DNA of 64,000 nt from Posidonia oceanica. Taxonomy: Eukaryota; Streptophyta; Magnoliopsida; Alismatales; Posidoniaceae. The stretch covers positions 96,552,501 through 96,616,500 of the forward strand of contig JAZBRS010000020.1 in the NCBI GenBank assembly GCA_037176725.1, read 5' to 3'. Under the pieces are notes generated by a model. It saw only the letters and a program-made list of their open reading frames with translations, did no database searches and was not told where the DNA came from. Shown in pieces: positions 32,749 to 45,474 of this stretch; positions within the stretch are counted from its first letter, which is position 1, and each line of letters begins with the position of its first letter. The position numbers and the translations under genes were made by a program.

Positions 32749-34335
32749 GAAATGATAATCAAAAATTAGAGTTAACCATTTAATCACAAGCTGTGTGGCA
32801 AAGAAGATCACAAATTCAAGTAAGATCATGGTGAAATTAGACATAAACAAGCAAAACAAATAGAAATTAAACACATAACAATGTGGTGAAATTAGGGTTT
32901 CACAAAACAACATTGAAATAAGGGTGAAATTAGGGTTTCACATATAATGGCAAAATTAAGTAAGAACATGGTGAAATTGAACACAAATCAACAATGCAAA
33001 CACCAAATACAAGCAAGAAAGACATAACAGTGACTTAAAATAAACACCAAATTAGGGTTTCACATATCAATGTCACAAATAAGGTTTGACATAAAAAAAT
33101 GGAATTAGGGTTTAAAATGGGGTACTTACCTAGAATAGGAGGAAGTTGATGACATGATCGATGGGGTATGTAAGTGTCCCATAGACCAGAGCGTTGGAGG
33201 CTTCTCCTCAGACGGTGGACAACAAAGCTTTCCTCCTTAAACGTGGAGAAAAGTAGGAGCAACGTCGGAGACAGAGGTCCTATAGTTGGAGAGAGTGACG
33301 TCGGAGGTCCTCTCATGTGACAGAGGCGGCGAAGGGAGACATCAGGTTCTCTGGTTAGGGATTATGGTTTTCTTTTTGGTTGGGCATGAGTTTTATTTCA
33401 TACAAGGGTATGTTTATAAGTTTATAATCTTAGGTGAGATCTAACAAGAAAACTAACATTAGTAAGAGCAAAGGATGGTAAACGTAAACTTTGTTAATGT
33501 CAAGGGTACAGAGACAAATAGAGGAAGAAATGAGGGATACAGAGGTAATTAGATCAATATCAAGGGCAAATATGCAATTAGAGTACTTTGTAAGAGTATA
33601 CTTGTTCTGTGAGGACGACTTGGTTTAGGTTTCAGTCCAGATGAGTCCACATTGATTTTTTCGGGATTATACTCATCCTGGTGGTCATCAATCAATACGT
33701 CCTGGTGAAAACTATGGCCAATAGCATTCTTATATTATTATTTTAAAAAAAAACAAGAGTAATAGGAGCAATGCACTAGCGTACCTCACGAACGTGTACA
33801 ACTCATTTGCTCCACATGTATAAGGATTGAAACAAATAATGAACAAAAGATCATTTAAATTGCTTGACCGCGTTTATCCTCTAATTCTCTAAACAAACAC
33901 CAACCTCTCATAAATGCAAGTGCACAGGCTACGCTATCATTTTTCGTCATGACCAAAATCTTGATCTCTTATTCTAAACCTACGTTTTAAAATAAGATAC
34001 AGAATATATGAGAAGGTGTCGACTATGTGAGCTTGCAAGCAACAGCACGGATTTAACAAATACAGCACCGAAACTACTAAAAATGAAAACAAAAACAGAT
34101 ACAGAACTAACAAGGTCAACAAAAGAATTTATTACATGCAATGAGCCGGGGCAAGTTTTACACCTGCAGATGAAATGCACCCAAACGTGAATCGCTAACA
34201 GCCTTGTAGTTCATACAAGCTTTGCTTTGTACAAGTGGATGGAGTAATCTCAACCGAAACATCTAGGTAGTTGAATCAATGTGAATATCAATATTTTCTT
34301 GGTATACGGAAAAGAAAAGTGAGACTAACCAAATA
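32749..34335. other. Intergenic region downstream of the ALKBH9-type gene, with short local repeats
   Basis: From about 32820 to 33120 the phrase GGTGAAATTAGGGTTTCACA, or parts of it, recurs at least five times (near 32829, 32884, 32921, 32970, 33051, 33103) at irregular spacing. A minus-strand frame at 33035-33316 ends in a possible splice donor (GTAAGT near 33125) and might be a leftover first exon, but nothing recognisable follows. The remainder is AT-rich and unannotated. Confidence 0.55.
34128..34133 (-). terminator. Candidate polyadenylation signal of the ALKBH9-type gene
   Basis: The minus strand reads AATAAA about 200 bp downstream of the stop codon. This is a reasonable position for a plant 3' end, but the region is AT-rich and the match may be chance. 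Confidence 0.35.
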
Positions 34336-37300
34336 TCATCTCCTATGTGACCTTCCCGTGTTCCTTCTTCGTCTGTGATGTATATCAGCACAAGTTTCAG
34401 AGTCACCCAGCTCAAAAGGTGTGTTATCCAGGGAATCTTTTCCAGAATCAGTACGCACTACAATCCTCCTCTCGTCCATGCATACGATCCTCATTGGTGG
34501 TGCCACTAGTGTTTTTGGAGTTCCCAGTAAGGATGGTCTCCCGTCATCTCGAGGTGATGAAATGCCTCGTGAGTTCAGTAATGACTTGTGCCCAGAAAGC
34601 CCACCAACAGACCCATCTGCTCCTCCAAAATCAATGCTGTCCTTAGCAAACTGACGAGGAACAGATCTTGATGATCTGTTGGATGGGTTTCCAATCTCAT
34701 GCACATGCACCACCAACTTACCCTTTGAATCGTGTTCAGATCTAGAATCTGGTGATCTTCCAACATATTCCTTCACTCTACCCAGTACTTTTGTATCTAC
34801 TGAACGTCTAGTAACATCAGCATCTGGCATACTCTTTAAAGAAGCATCAGAACCATATGGAAGCGGTTGGATGTCTTGCAAGTCTGATTCCTGCTTAAAA
34901 GTAAAAGGCCGCTTGCTCTCATCCATCTTCCTAAATGTGATGGATATCCTGTTCCATTTAGAGAGATACAAGTGAGAAATCTGCAAACTAAGTAATACAA
35001 CAGAAAAGTTTCAAGCAAGTGTGCTACTACCTTTTAGTTGGGACGGCGGGAACCGCATGCTTTGCCAAGTTTGCGCCATTACCATTCAAGACAAGAACCG
35101 ACCTGTAAAATGAAACAAGAAACTTTATACAGAAACATCTGCCAAATGCCACCACAGTCAAATTCCCCCAACAGAGCTTTGAGGTTCCATAAAAAATGAC
35201 ACCCGAAGAAACTATACAAAGCACATCTCAATGGAAACCATAATAGGGTTCCTACAGTTAAAATTCTATTAGAGAAACTGAGGGAAAAATGAAATTTGAA
35301 AAGTGGCAGAAGGAGATAACAAATAGTTTTATATCAAGGATGTGTTTATCAGAAGTGTCTCTTGACCATTGAAGGTGCCATTTACCTACAAGAAAACATA
35401 GTTACACTGAGCATTACTATTAACAGTCTTTCCTATGAAGACAAAGGTATTGGCATACTAGATGAACAAAAAAGTAATTTTAAAACATTGTTCTGGCTAA
35501 AGTATCCAGGTTCAATCCCAACCAGGAACCATTTCTTTAACCGCTGAACAAGCTACAACTATGCTCTTCTTGAATAGGTTTTGAATACAATAGACTCAGT
35601 CTCACATTTATGTCAGGTTGCAGCTCTTAGCTCACATGACTAAAAGGAAGGAACTATTGCACAAATATTTCAAGACAAAATCCACATCATATAAATATAT
35701 ATATAGGTAAATGACCAATAAAACATAATGTGCAACATCATTAGCACTGAACAGTGATGGGTCAGCAGACATGGATATTTCATGTGTGCTACACATGTGC
35801 ATGTAGACATAAATAGAAAACCATGTATAAGAAATTACATCACAACAAGCACATTAACTTGGTATAATGTCTACTTGAGATGTTGAAAAACTCACCCAAC
35901 TGGTAATGGAATTGCGGCAGAACTGGCAAACTCACCTGCACCTGTAACTTGTATGTTTGAACCAAAAACTATATTGCACTCACTTAGGAAAGAAACTGTA
36001 GAAAATGGCCGAACGAAATCATGACTATCTATATGAGGTGCTATACAGTCTCCTGGTTCATATATATTAATTATGCAGCTGTCTGGGACACAAGATGGAG
36101 GCAGAACATGCCACCGCACCAGCCTCTTTATGATCACTTTGAGAAGTGGGGGCAATGGATCAGCAACTGTATTTCGCAGGATACCAGGTGGGTTCCTCTC
36201 TTTATCCTGTCAACAAATTTCCTATTGGTCAAGAGAAAAGAGAGTGTTGTTCAGTCTATTAGTGTGACATATTTCATAGCAGCATACCACCGCGTAATTA
36301 TAACAACATCCAAACTGTATCGTAACTCGACCTTTGCCTCGCATCCATTTAGTTGGCTCTGAATATGTTTGATCTGGATGTAGAGCATCCTCTTGTTAAA
36401 TACGTGAAATACAATAGCAGAAATAAAAGAAATAACGAAATATTGATTGAACATGAAAGAAAAAGGATCTTTACTTGTTATAAACATGAAAAATAAACAA
36501 GAAAATATCTCTATGTTTTTATGCATAAAAATGAAATTCTTATCATGATTCTTAAAATGAACCTTTTTCCTTGCTGTAGAAGTTTCCAACTGAAATATTG
36601 ATTGAAACAGGTATTCCTGTTTGTTTTCCCCACCGGCTTGGTGTTTGTGTTCTCTTTCACAAGCTTTCTTCTCTAGTTGAAGGTCTTAAGGACTAGTCTT
36701 CTTGTTTTGAATTGTGATATCTTACAATATGGCTAATAAGAGGGAGCAACCTTTGACGATAATCTTAAACATAGACACTCATTTGGTTGACGATAACTGA
36801 AACAAAAAATAACTAAATGGAAGTACATGAATATTCAACGCATAATATGTCCTCACTCAATATCCTGGGGATTAAGTTTTAACCAAATATATTTAATTAA
36901 CTTCAAATTTTGAGTATCATCTGCCAGATTGGTGAAACACTAAAATCACCATTAAGACAACATTTTTTTGGTAATGGATCACATGAGATTTTTTTTTAAA
37001 CCAGTCCTGCAATTCTTTTTATATTAATTATGTATATTAAGCGGAATATGCAGCTGTCCTTTAATTTACCTCAACTCATAATTAATCTAGGGAATGCCTT
37101 GCCCTTAATAGTGTAATAACAGTTTCAAAACCCGACCAAAAACTGAAATCAAGAGTTCTGTTTGATTTGGTTTGGTTTGTATGAACCAAGTTTGTACTCA
37201 ATTTGAACTTTGAACTCAGGCTCAGTTTCGTTTGTACTTTGTATGAACCAAGTTTGGACTCGGTTTGAACTTCGAACTCAGGTTTGGTTTGGTATTAACT

Positions 37301-39883
37301 AATGATAAAACCAAACACAACCTAATCATTGCCACTAGGAATATACAACTTGGGTTGGATTGGATCCGCTTAAAGCAAAACCAAGAACCAATCCACCCTC
37401 CTAATTTCTACAAAACATGAAAGTGATACCAACCCAACTTAGTGATGGAACCAAATCAACACAACCTATATTAATTCAGGTTAGATCAGGTTGGTTCTCA
37501 GTTCACCTTATTTACACTATTCCATAGAAAAACAATTGAAAACAAAATATTCTTGCAGTGTATGATCACAGAATTTCAAACTAACAATATGATAACTCAT
37601 GATTTCACCATATTTTAAAAGTCATTTTAACTTTAACATTAAGAAACCTACAAAAAGACTAATACGTAATGTACAAAAAGAGATAAAAATAAAACAGCAG
37701 TCACACACATACAACATATATGGATTAGTTCTTGGGTTGGGTAGGGCAACCTAAATCCTTGACTCAAAGCCAACCAAGTCGGTTAACAGACCACGTTGTT
37801 TGGTTACAGACCTTTTAGAAGCACAACGATCCAATGAAGAGAAAAGCCAAACCAACTCAACCGACCAACATGTTGCAGCCCATGTTGTCCAACTCAGTCG
37901 CATATAAGTGAAGTATGATGGTTAACATTGTTTCTGATTTATAATACTTTTCATTTTAAAAGGTTTTCAAGATATCAAATGTTTTTAGATAAGTATGTCT
38001 GTCCTTGCATGTTTTCCACCATGGTTTTTCTACAAGAAGAGAGCTGATGTAGTTGTGTTTTTATGTGCTTCACAATTTTACTGAAGTCCAGAGTGATATT
38101 CTTTCACTCCAAGGATGCTACAATACCTGTGTGTTTCATAATATATTGAAGTACAAAGCAATAATTTGTCACTTCTAGGATCCTACGTTAAACATGAGAT
38201 TAACAACCACTTTAATTCATAGCTAATGTTAGCCAAAAATTAACTGCACCAAAAATTCTCCCCCCCCCCCCCCTCCCAAAAAAAAATAAAAATAAACAAA
38301 TAAATCCCATAAAAGATTATGTTTGGTACAGCAAGTTCCCAACCATTACTATTTCCATTTGAACACACTATGTATTGATACATGTGCCCTCTAATTAAGA
38401 AGCATAAATATCTTGATTCTTTGCCGTAATGCCCCAATTTGCATGAGCAGAAGTGCTACAAGAATTGTTGATGAAGATATGGAAGCCTCCAAAAATGATA
38501 ATTAATATATGGAAATCATTGTGGTTCTGCGATTATCCCATCAATATAATGAGGATGTCATTTTCTTTTATTAGATAGATACTAGGAATTTATATTGCAT
38601 TTTCATATTTATACCTATTATCTTATAGAATTTTGGGACTAGGTTTTATTTTATTTGTTTCTAAGATCATGTTTCGTTTTTAAATCAGGATTTGGTTGAC
38701 TATGTCAAGGCATGAACGGGTGTGTCGCACATGCTTGAGACAAACTTGGTTATAGATTAGTTGTGTATCCTTCTTTCCTTCTTCTATATCTAACTAGGAG
38801 TATGTTCTTCTTTCCTTATTCTATCTGTATGCCACAAGCTGCTATTGCAGGAGTTTTTTTTTTCATGTGCTACAACCTCTGCTTTAGTGCACCAAGATAC
38901 GCCAAGTTCGTTCTTATACCCCAACCACTAGGACGGGTACTTGGGACTGGAGTGGTGCAGTTTGCATAAAAAAACAATTGCAGCTTAATAAAAGATGTGA
39001 AAGGAAGAATGTGATGATAGAAAATGTTATTTCATTTTAATGAAATCTTGATGAATAATTCCTGGTGATGCAAGTCGAGCATTACAGAAGAAAAACAGAA
39101 CATGACCAAATACATTTGTGTCCCAAACAGAAGAATGAGCATGTAGGTATATGATCTTAAATAAAAAGAACAATATAAGAACTGCCTTTACCTCCGAACT
39201 CGCCTTTCCTCCCCCTCTCCTGAAGCCCATATATGAAACCCACAATCCTGTTCTGCTCGACGGAGCTAAAAACACCGGTATGCAACTCGAGCCCGTCGAG
39301 CACATTCTGGATCCTCCCCTTCACCCTCTCCAAGCAAATAAAATCCTTCTTCCTGACAACACCCAAGAACCGTATGTTCTCCCGCCTGTCTCTCGACAAC
39401 TGGACCTTCTTCCCCTTCCCCCTACCCCCCTCCATCCTCAGCCCCCCATCCTCCCCACCCCCGCCGCCCCCACCACCGCTCTCCCCCACTGCCTCTTCCA
39501 GCTCCAGCTCGTCCTCCTCCTGCACCATGTCCGCCCAGGAAATCTTTCCCCTGGGCGATGCCGCCACCGCCGCCGGTTCTTGTACGACGCAGCTGCCTCC
39601 CGGCGCCGGTTCGACATCGCCGGCGGGAGTTTCTGGATGGGAAAGCGAGCGATGGAGCAGATCAGTGGAGTTGGGAGGGAAGAAACCCTAGAGGGAGGGA
39701 GGAAGGGAGAAAGGGAAGGGGAGGGGAAGAACCTGGATCAAGGGAGCTGATGCGGTCGGCGAGGGCTTGGGAGCAGGTGGAGCAGAGGTCGCGGGTGAGG
39801 AAGGGGGTCCAGTTGGTGAGGAACTCGGCGACGATCTTCAGCTCCGACTCCGAGTAGTTCTCCACGAATGGATCCTCCTCCAT
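34336..39883 (-). CDS. ALKBH9B: ALKBH9-type RNA N6-methyladenosine demethylase (AlkB-family 2-oxoglutarate/Fe(II) dioxygenase)
   Basis: It oxidatively removes the methyl group of m6A in RNA, using Fe(II) and 2-oxoglutarate. Six exons join in one frame: 39883-39733, 39632-39192, 36373-36288, 36206-35896, 35102-35031, 34948-34336, totalling 1674 nt and 557 aa, with canonical GT/AG borders. The N-terminus starts MEEDPFVENYSESELKI. The core carries KWMRGKGRVTIQFGCCYNYA (exon 3), then LVRWHVLPPSCVPDSCI and PHIDSHDFVRPFSTVSFLSE (exon 4: HxD iron ligands), and NGNGANLAKHAVPAVPTKR plus ISITFRKMD (exons 5-6: second His ligand and the 2-oxoglutarate Arg). A Gly-run disordered segment (exon 2) and a basic C-terminus (HHRRRRNTGRSHRR) flank the fold. 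All key residues are present and no break was found. Intron 2 is 2.8 kb. ALKBH9B versus 9A/9C or 10 is not settled by eye; the plant ALKBH9/10 group is. Confidence 0.92.
36374..39191 (-). other. Large intron 2 of the ALKBH9-type gene
   Basis: This 2818-bp intron begins GTAAAG (39191) and ends CATCCAG (36374). It is AT-rich with no LTR or coding sequence recognised. It contains a two-copy repeat (37175-37290) and a C-run at about 38262-38272 next to an A-rich stretch. Confidence 0.8.
37175..37290. repeat. Two-copy direct repeat of about 65 bp in intron 2
   Basis: Both copies share GTATGAACCAAGTTTG, ACTC, TTTGAACTT and GAACTCAGG. They are separated by CAGTTTCGTTTGTACTTT-like text and followed by TTTGGTTTGGT runs. 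Confidence 0.75.
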
Positions 39884-41285
39884 CTTCCCCCACTGTCTCT
39901 CTCTCTCTCCCTCTCTCTCTCTCTCTCTAAGTGACACACTCTGTCTCTCTGTCTCTTTCTTGTTTGTTTCTTCGTTTTCCGTCCAGCTAGTAACCGCGCG
40001 CAACTGTGGAAAAGAAGATAAATTCAATCACGAAACGCTTCCTTAACCCTAAGGAAGCGAAGCGCTTAACCTCAGTCCTCAAAGGAAGCCTGGCAATACA
40101 AACTCCGATTTGCATTTACAAAATTAGAAGCTTATTGGAATATCTTTCAAATAAAAATTACTATTCTGTTTAATTATAGAAAAATCAAAATAAACTTCAA
40201 ATAATAATTCTTATTCGAATTTAATAGTTATTCCGCAGTAAGAGTAAAATAAAATTATTCTTACATATATGTATATGGTATATTTATTTTTTGTTAAAAA
40301 ATTAATACATATATAATATAATGTATACATATTTTAAATTAGATATATATATTGATATTCAAGTTGATTATTATTAATCTACATATTTTCCACTTATTTC
40401 AATGCTTATTCTGATACTTATTCTACTTTTCACCTAAATTAGAATATCTCCCTATACATATTTATCCACCTTTAAAAAAAATCACTTTCAAATTAAATAA
40501 CAATACTATCAAAATAATAATATCACTTTCCATTTATTCCTACTTTTCTTATTCTATATCCAATGAGGGGTGAAGAGAATATATCGGAATAAATCTCAAA
40601 ATGGTCTGGGTATAATAAATGTTTGGACCTTTAATAATGTGCTCAAATACAAATTGGTTTGGAATATCATATCAAACCAAGAGATGCAAAAAATGGTGCA
40701 AATCTATTTAGGTCTAGGTACCTCACATCAAACAACTTAGGAGACTTTCTCAATAGTGGATCATGTAGCATTTCCCCCTTATGGAGAGAAATCAAAGCTT
40801 TGTTCCCAATTAATAACTCCATGAGTTCTTTGACACTGAAAGTGGCTAGAAGGAGGAAGTTCCTGTGTCACAACTCACAAACCAAAGACCATGAATATCT
40901 CCTGATTGATGAATTTCTTCAAAATTACAAGACAGTGTAAGTATTAACAATATTAATTGATAGTAAAACTAAAAGTCTTATTTCACAACTTATATCATTG
41001 TTTTAGTGCTCTTTACTAATTAGTGTTACCTTCCATGCTAAACATAAGAAACCATTTGCTTTTGTTTCTTATTACAAGCTGTAAAAAAGGATATAAGATA
41101 AATGATAAAATTTACTCAAATGAACATAACAAAGGACATCTATACCAATCAAGTGTATATGGATCGTTACTTATTTTATGTTAATCTTATATTGTAGATT
41201 ATAATCATAATGAAAATAACGGATATAGGTTATTAAAGTCTACATTGAAATTGTACAACACCTTTATAATCTATCAGGTGAAACC
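39884..41285. other. Upstream region of the ALKBH9-type gene
   Basis: 39890-39935 is a CT/TC microsatellite likely in the 5' leader. From about 40130 to 40620 the sequence is very AT-rich with no gene. A LINE-like fragment follows. No certain TATA box or transcription start could be assigned. Confidence 0.55.
40640..40940 (+). pseudogene. Degraded LINE-like fragment (C-terminal, zf-RVT-like region)
   Basis: Two overlapping frames together resemble the end of plant LINE ORF2 proteins: KLVWNIISNQEM in one frame, then RSRYLTSNNLGDFLNSGSCS and PLWREIKALF in another. In LINEs the pattern is a W..L/I..P motif, K/R-Y-L/F, a G-S spacer, then W..I. The frame changes within about 50 bp and the fragment is only some 300 bp, so it is a relic. 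The similarity is by eye and weak. Confidence 0.35.
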
Positions 41286-42094
41286 TGTAACACCCCAAAA
41301 CCTAGATCTCTCTTTTTTTTCTTTTCTTTTTTGAAACTAAATCCAAGCAAAATTAACAAATTTAAATCTAATAAATAATTGAAATAAAACTATTCTACAT
41401 GCTCACCTAGGACCCTTGATGTGTGGCAGAGTGACTCTCTCCTATGTGTACTAGCTAAAACCGCTCCTATCCTGCACCTACCAAAGACACATAAAAACAA
41501 AGCACACATAAATGACTACACAAACGGTCACCTAGCACACACCCTACCTAACCCGCTAAGGGACCACTGCTGAGGGAACTGACGTAAACACACCGCAAAA
41601 AGAACAAGCATAGGCGCCTCATTGGTGCCCGAGCGTCTAGGGACTCTAACTCTAGCCCCAGCTAGCACCAGCACAGAGGGTAATTTGTCTCTTTCATTGG
41701 GTCCCTACAGTACCACAAACCTCACCCTAGGCAACTAACTCTCAACCAGCTAGGGGTATCAGTCGTCCCTAGTCCGTCGACCAGAAGCTTCGATCTCTTG
41801 GTCCTCAAAACCACGGAAATCCTTTTCCAACCTTTGCAAACCATGCACTTCTTTCAAAACATCTTTTCGAAAACCATTTCGAAAATCATTTAAACCTCAT
41901 CTCAAAACTATATCAATCTTTCTTTTTAAAACTCCTTTAAAACCATAACTCAAAGCGCCACAGAAAAGCCATGCTAAAGCATGGCACAGAAAACCAGGCC
42001 AAAGCCAAAACAACGGTCTCGAAGTCCCACTTGACTTACAAGACCGGACACCAACACTAAACACTAATCCACATATAAACCTAGGGTTAAATAT
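41286..42094 (-). repeat. TGTAAC-family LTR fragment, minus orientation
   Basis: It starts TGTAACACCCC on the plus strand and follows the same order as 28604 onward (CCTATGTGYACTAGC, CAGCACACACCCCACC, CGGTCTCGAAGTCCCA). It stops at the next LTR start at 42095. Confidence 0.75.
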
Positions 42095-43765
42095 TGTAAC
42101 ATCCTGAACCTGCTCATTTGCATCTGAAATTAAATCCTAACAAAAACAACATATATAAATCTAATAAACAACTAAAATAAAACTATTCTACATGCTCACC
42201 CAGAACCCTTGATGTGTGGCAGAATGACTGCCTCCTATGTGCACTAGCAAAGGTCGCTACTATCCTACACCTGCCAAAACACAGAAAACAAAGCACACGT
42301 GAGTGACCACTCAAACGATCACCCAGCACACACCCCACCTAACCCGCTCAATGACCACTGCTGAGGGGTTTGGCGTAAGCATGCCGTAGCACAAACAAGC
42401 GTAGGCATCCCATCTAGACGCCGCAACACTCAACAGGGCAACCCACTGTTGCCCAGCCAACAACAAAACCACAAAACAATGCCTTTGAAATCTCTTTTCT
42501 CTTTTCCTTTTAAAATCATATGCATGCACTTTCAAAATCCTTTATGCACACTTGAGATGGCCTTACCAGCCAAATCAAGCCCAAACCAACACTCAAGCTC
42601 ACTGACTGATCCCACATGCTCACTAGGCAAACCAGACAGCCAATAGTGTCTGAATGCTCTCATTTGCATCCAGAACACGCAACACAACAAACAGCAAAGT
42701 CAAACACAAGGCCATGCTGGCCAAAAGCAACGCCACATAAGCGCCCAACAACCAAAACACATCAATCTCAAAAAACAGGCTTCCTATCTTTGATGCCACA
42801 AACCACAACGAGGCAATCTACCATTGCCCCACAAGCACAGATCCTTTAAAACATGCTTTCCAAAATCAATGCACATTTCTTTCAAAACACATGCCTCATT
42901 TGAAATCTCATTGCTTACTTGGAATGGCCACTCTTTGCCAAACCAAGCTCAAGCTAACACAAAACCACAACTCAAGCAACATACTTGAAATGGCTATCTC
43001 TTTGCCAAACCAAGTCCGAAACCACAATGCACACACCTAGTGTGAAAACTAGTCGTGTCGTCGTGGCCATCAGCGACCAACCTGGCCACAAGCAGCTGCT
43101 AGGGACTCTAACCCTGATCCCACTGCACTACTGTGGTAGGCTACCCTGTGTGGGAGGAACCACCGCCCTGGGAACTCAGCCCTCGATATATATCATTTTT
43201 CTCAGTACACAGGGTTGCATTCTTTGACGCCCCTTTAGTGCCCAAGCATCTGGGGACTCTAACCCTAGCCCCAGCCAGCACTGGCATAGAGGGTAGTCCG
43301 TCTTTCATTGGATCCCTACAGTACCACAAACCTCATCCTAAGCAACTGACTCTCGACCATCCCGAGGTATCATCCGTCCCTAGTCCGTCGGCTAGAAGCT
43401 TCAATCTCTCGGTACTCAAAAACCACAGAAATCCTTTTCAAAACCTTTGCAAACCATGCATTTTCCTTCAAAACATCATTTCGAAAACCATTTGAATATC
43501 ATCACAAAACCATATCAATGTTTCCTTTAAAAAAACTTCAATGAAATCATAACGCAAGCACCACAGAAAAATCATGTTAAACCTGGCACAGAAAACCAGG
43601 CTAAAGCCAGAACAACGATCTCGAAGTCCTACTCGACTTGCAAGGTAGGACACCAACACTAAACACTAATCCACATCTAATCCTAGGGTCAATTATCAAC
43701 CCTAATATCCAACTAAACCATTTAAGGGAAAACTTATTATTTCTAAGTTCTATGGTTTCGAGACA
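42095..43765 (-). repeat. Second TGTAAC-family LTR fragment, minus orientation
   Basis: It starts TGTAACATCC and repeats the same order as the preceding fragment, including GACCCTTGATGTGTGGCAGA-like text, so the two are head-to-tail copies. It is cut at 43765 where sequence of element C begins. Short frames in it are not conserved. Confidence 0.75.
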
Positions 43766-44275
43766 TTAGCCGGAGATTGCAAGTGCAAAGGAACCTGTGA
43801 CATCCAGGTATATCAACGAGGGAAAGATGGGATAGTGATACCACAGGACAGCTAAAAAAGATGTTCCTGGTATCAGGATGATACCAGGGGACAGCCGAAG
43901 CACCCTTGGCATCGAAAAGCGAAGGATATAGACAAAACTGACGCGTTTGTCAAACAAGTAGTTGGGGGTACCAATCTAGAGGAAGATCCAGGTGAAAGTA
44001 CACGGCGGCTTTGCTTGATTTGACGGCATGGGTCTGCAGAGATTCTAGCATCTGGATTGATTGCAAAGGACTTTCCTGCATCATTTTGGCAGCAAGTCTG
44101 GCCAAGGGCCCTAAGGCATGATTGATAAGAACATATATGCATTGAGCAAACTTGAAACACAAGCAGATGGCACAAAACACCTTTGTATTGATTGAGCTCT
44201 GGTTACACGCCTATGGCAGGCCAAAAAGATATAGCATAATTCAGAAAAAACTAAACAAGCAGCTGCACAAATGCC
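43766..44275 (-). other. Truncated 3' region of element C
   Basis: About 43850-43905 matches the AAGATGCCCCTGGTATCG repeat of element B (8289 and 8449) in the same orientation. The rest is the 3' flank of the DUF7745-like gene and shows nothing else recognisable. The tandem arrays and the mobile-domain gene of B are absent. Confidence 0.6.
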
Positions 44276-45474
44276 CTAGCTGATTCGGGCTTTCTTTGAT
44301 CTCCTAGAGTCAAGGAACAGTGGGGCGCCAGGCGGGATCTCGTTGATGGGCCAGAGTCCCTGCACCTCCGTCACATACTCAGGAGTGCATCCTGAGCCTT
44401 CAACCGCAATGTCCGTTAACTACACTCCATGCTGCATTAGGTCAGCTAGTTCTGTTGTAGTAGCTGTTGAATTAAGAGGATAGGGCTACAGGAGCCTAGG
44501 TGCTGTGCTATCAACAAAGGTTCCCTACTGGAAGCCGAATTGCCGCATGATTCGGATAGGGTGGTACTCTACACCTCTAGTGAATCCTGGCAACACAACA
44601 AGCCGCATGTCACGGGCGCTGAAGAAGACAATGAATGGTTCAGCAGCCGATGGGATGATATGCCAGGTCACTGCATCATTTGTTAGCTTTGACAACTTCT
44701 CATATTCTTCCGATACGCTCTTGATAGTCTCGGCATGGCCGCTATTGCAGTATGTTTCGATGGCATGCCTTTGAGGGCACAGAATATCCATCTCTAGGTG
44801 TCCGGCTAACCAAATCTATGTCAGGCCCCGTAGCCGTAGAAGTGGCGGCAACGATGTGAGACGCGGTCCAGTCCGCGATAAGTCTCTGCTAGGACGACTG
44901 GTGCTAGGTCAATCTGTTGGGTCACCACAACGAGCGCAATCTCAGCGACCTCAATTGCAACTGTCATCCGGCCGTGGCTAAAAATCAGCTCGCCTAGGAA
45001 GCGGGTGACAGATCCCTGGAGGCATAGCTTATCTCCGAGCTCGGCACGCTTCTCGGCAGCTTCATCAAAGTATCCCAGGCGGAGCATGGGCGTAGGCCCG
45101 TTGGCGCAGACCAATCTTTGCTGGCAGTCCATTGTGGAGAGTCCAGTCAGTTGGCCCAAGACTGCAGCATAGCCATCACGCCTCATGAACACAGTTGGTC
45201 CCATGATCTTGGAGAAGCCGCAAATCCAGCGTACTTCCTCCAGCATGGGCGTTAGCTCCGTTCTTCCGAAGTGAAAAACATGATGCGCTGGCTTCCAGAA
45301 TCTTGCAGCAGCGCATAGGAGATGTCGGCTCACCTCCACATTAGCAGCCCTCAGAAGCTTGGACGGTATGCCCTATGTGCGCAACCTCTCGCGGTCGCCT
45401 CCGGCGAGCCTGCCGATCCACTCTCGCAGGGTCTTGGAGAAATGCATCGGGGTTACCAAGGTGGGGAAACCCAT
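44276..45474 (-). pseudogene. DUF7745-like gene in sense orientation in element C, without the second intron
   Basis: This is homologous to 14548-15833 of element B. Segments RHLLCAAARFWKPAHHVFHF, a LEEVRWICG-type motif, SVSEEYEKLSKLTNDAVTWH and LVVLPGFTRGVEYHPIRIM align along the length. At the place of B's 78-bp intron this copy runs straight through: the sequence ending CTACGGGGCCTGACATAG is followed directly by ATTTGGTTAGCC (near 44810-44820), one base short of the spliced form. Breaks: TAG after LRT (near 45373), TGA and the one-base loss at the junction, TAG at about 44523 and others near the C-terminus. The first ATG (45474) sits where B has the acceptor TGCAG, here TGCAA, so the upstream intron may be retained. 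It points with pol, opposite to B's copy. Confidence 0.75.

Noticed and set aside
33035..33316. Minus-strand 93-codon frame followed by a possible splice donor
   Set aside because: Could be a first exon, but no downstream exon or homology was recognised, so no gene is called.
39151..39750. Plus-strand frame of 199 codons, proline-rich
   Set aside because: Antisense of exon 2 and intron 1 of the ALKBH9-type gene; the minus-strand frame has the family residues and splice sites.
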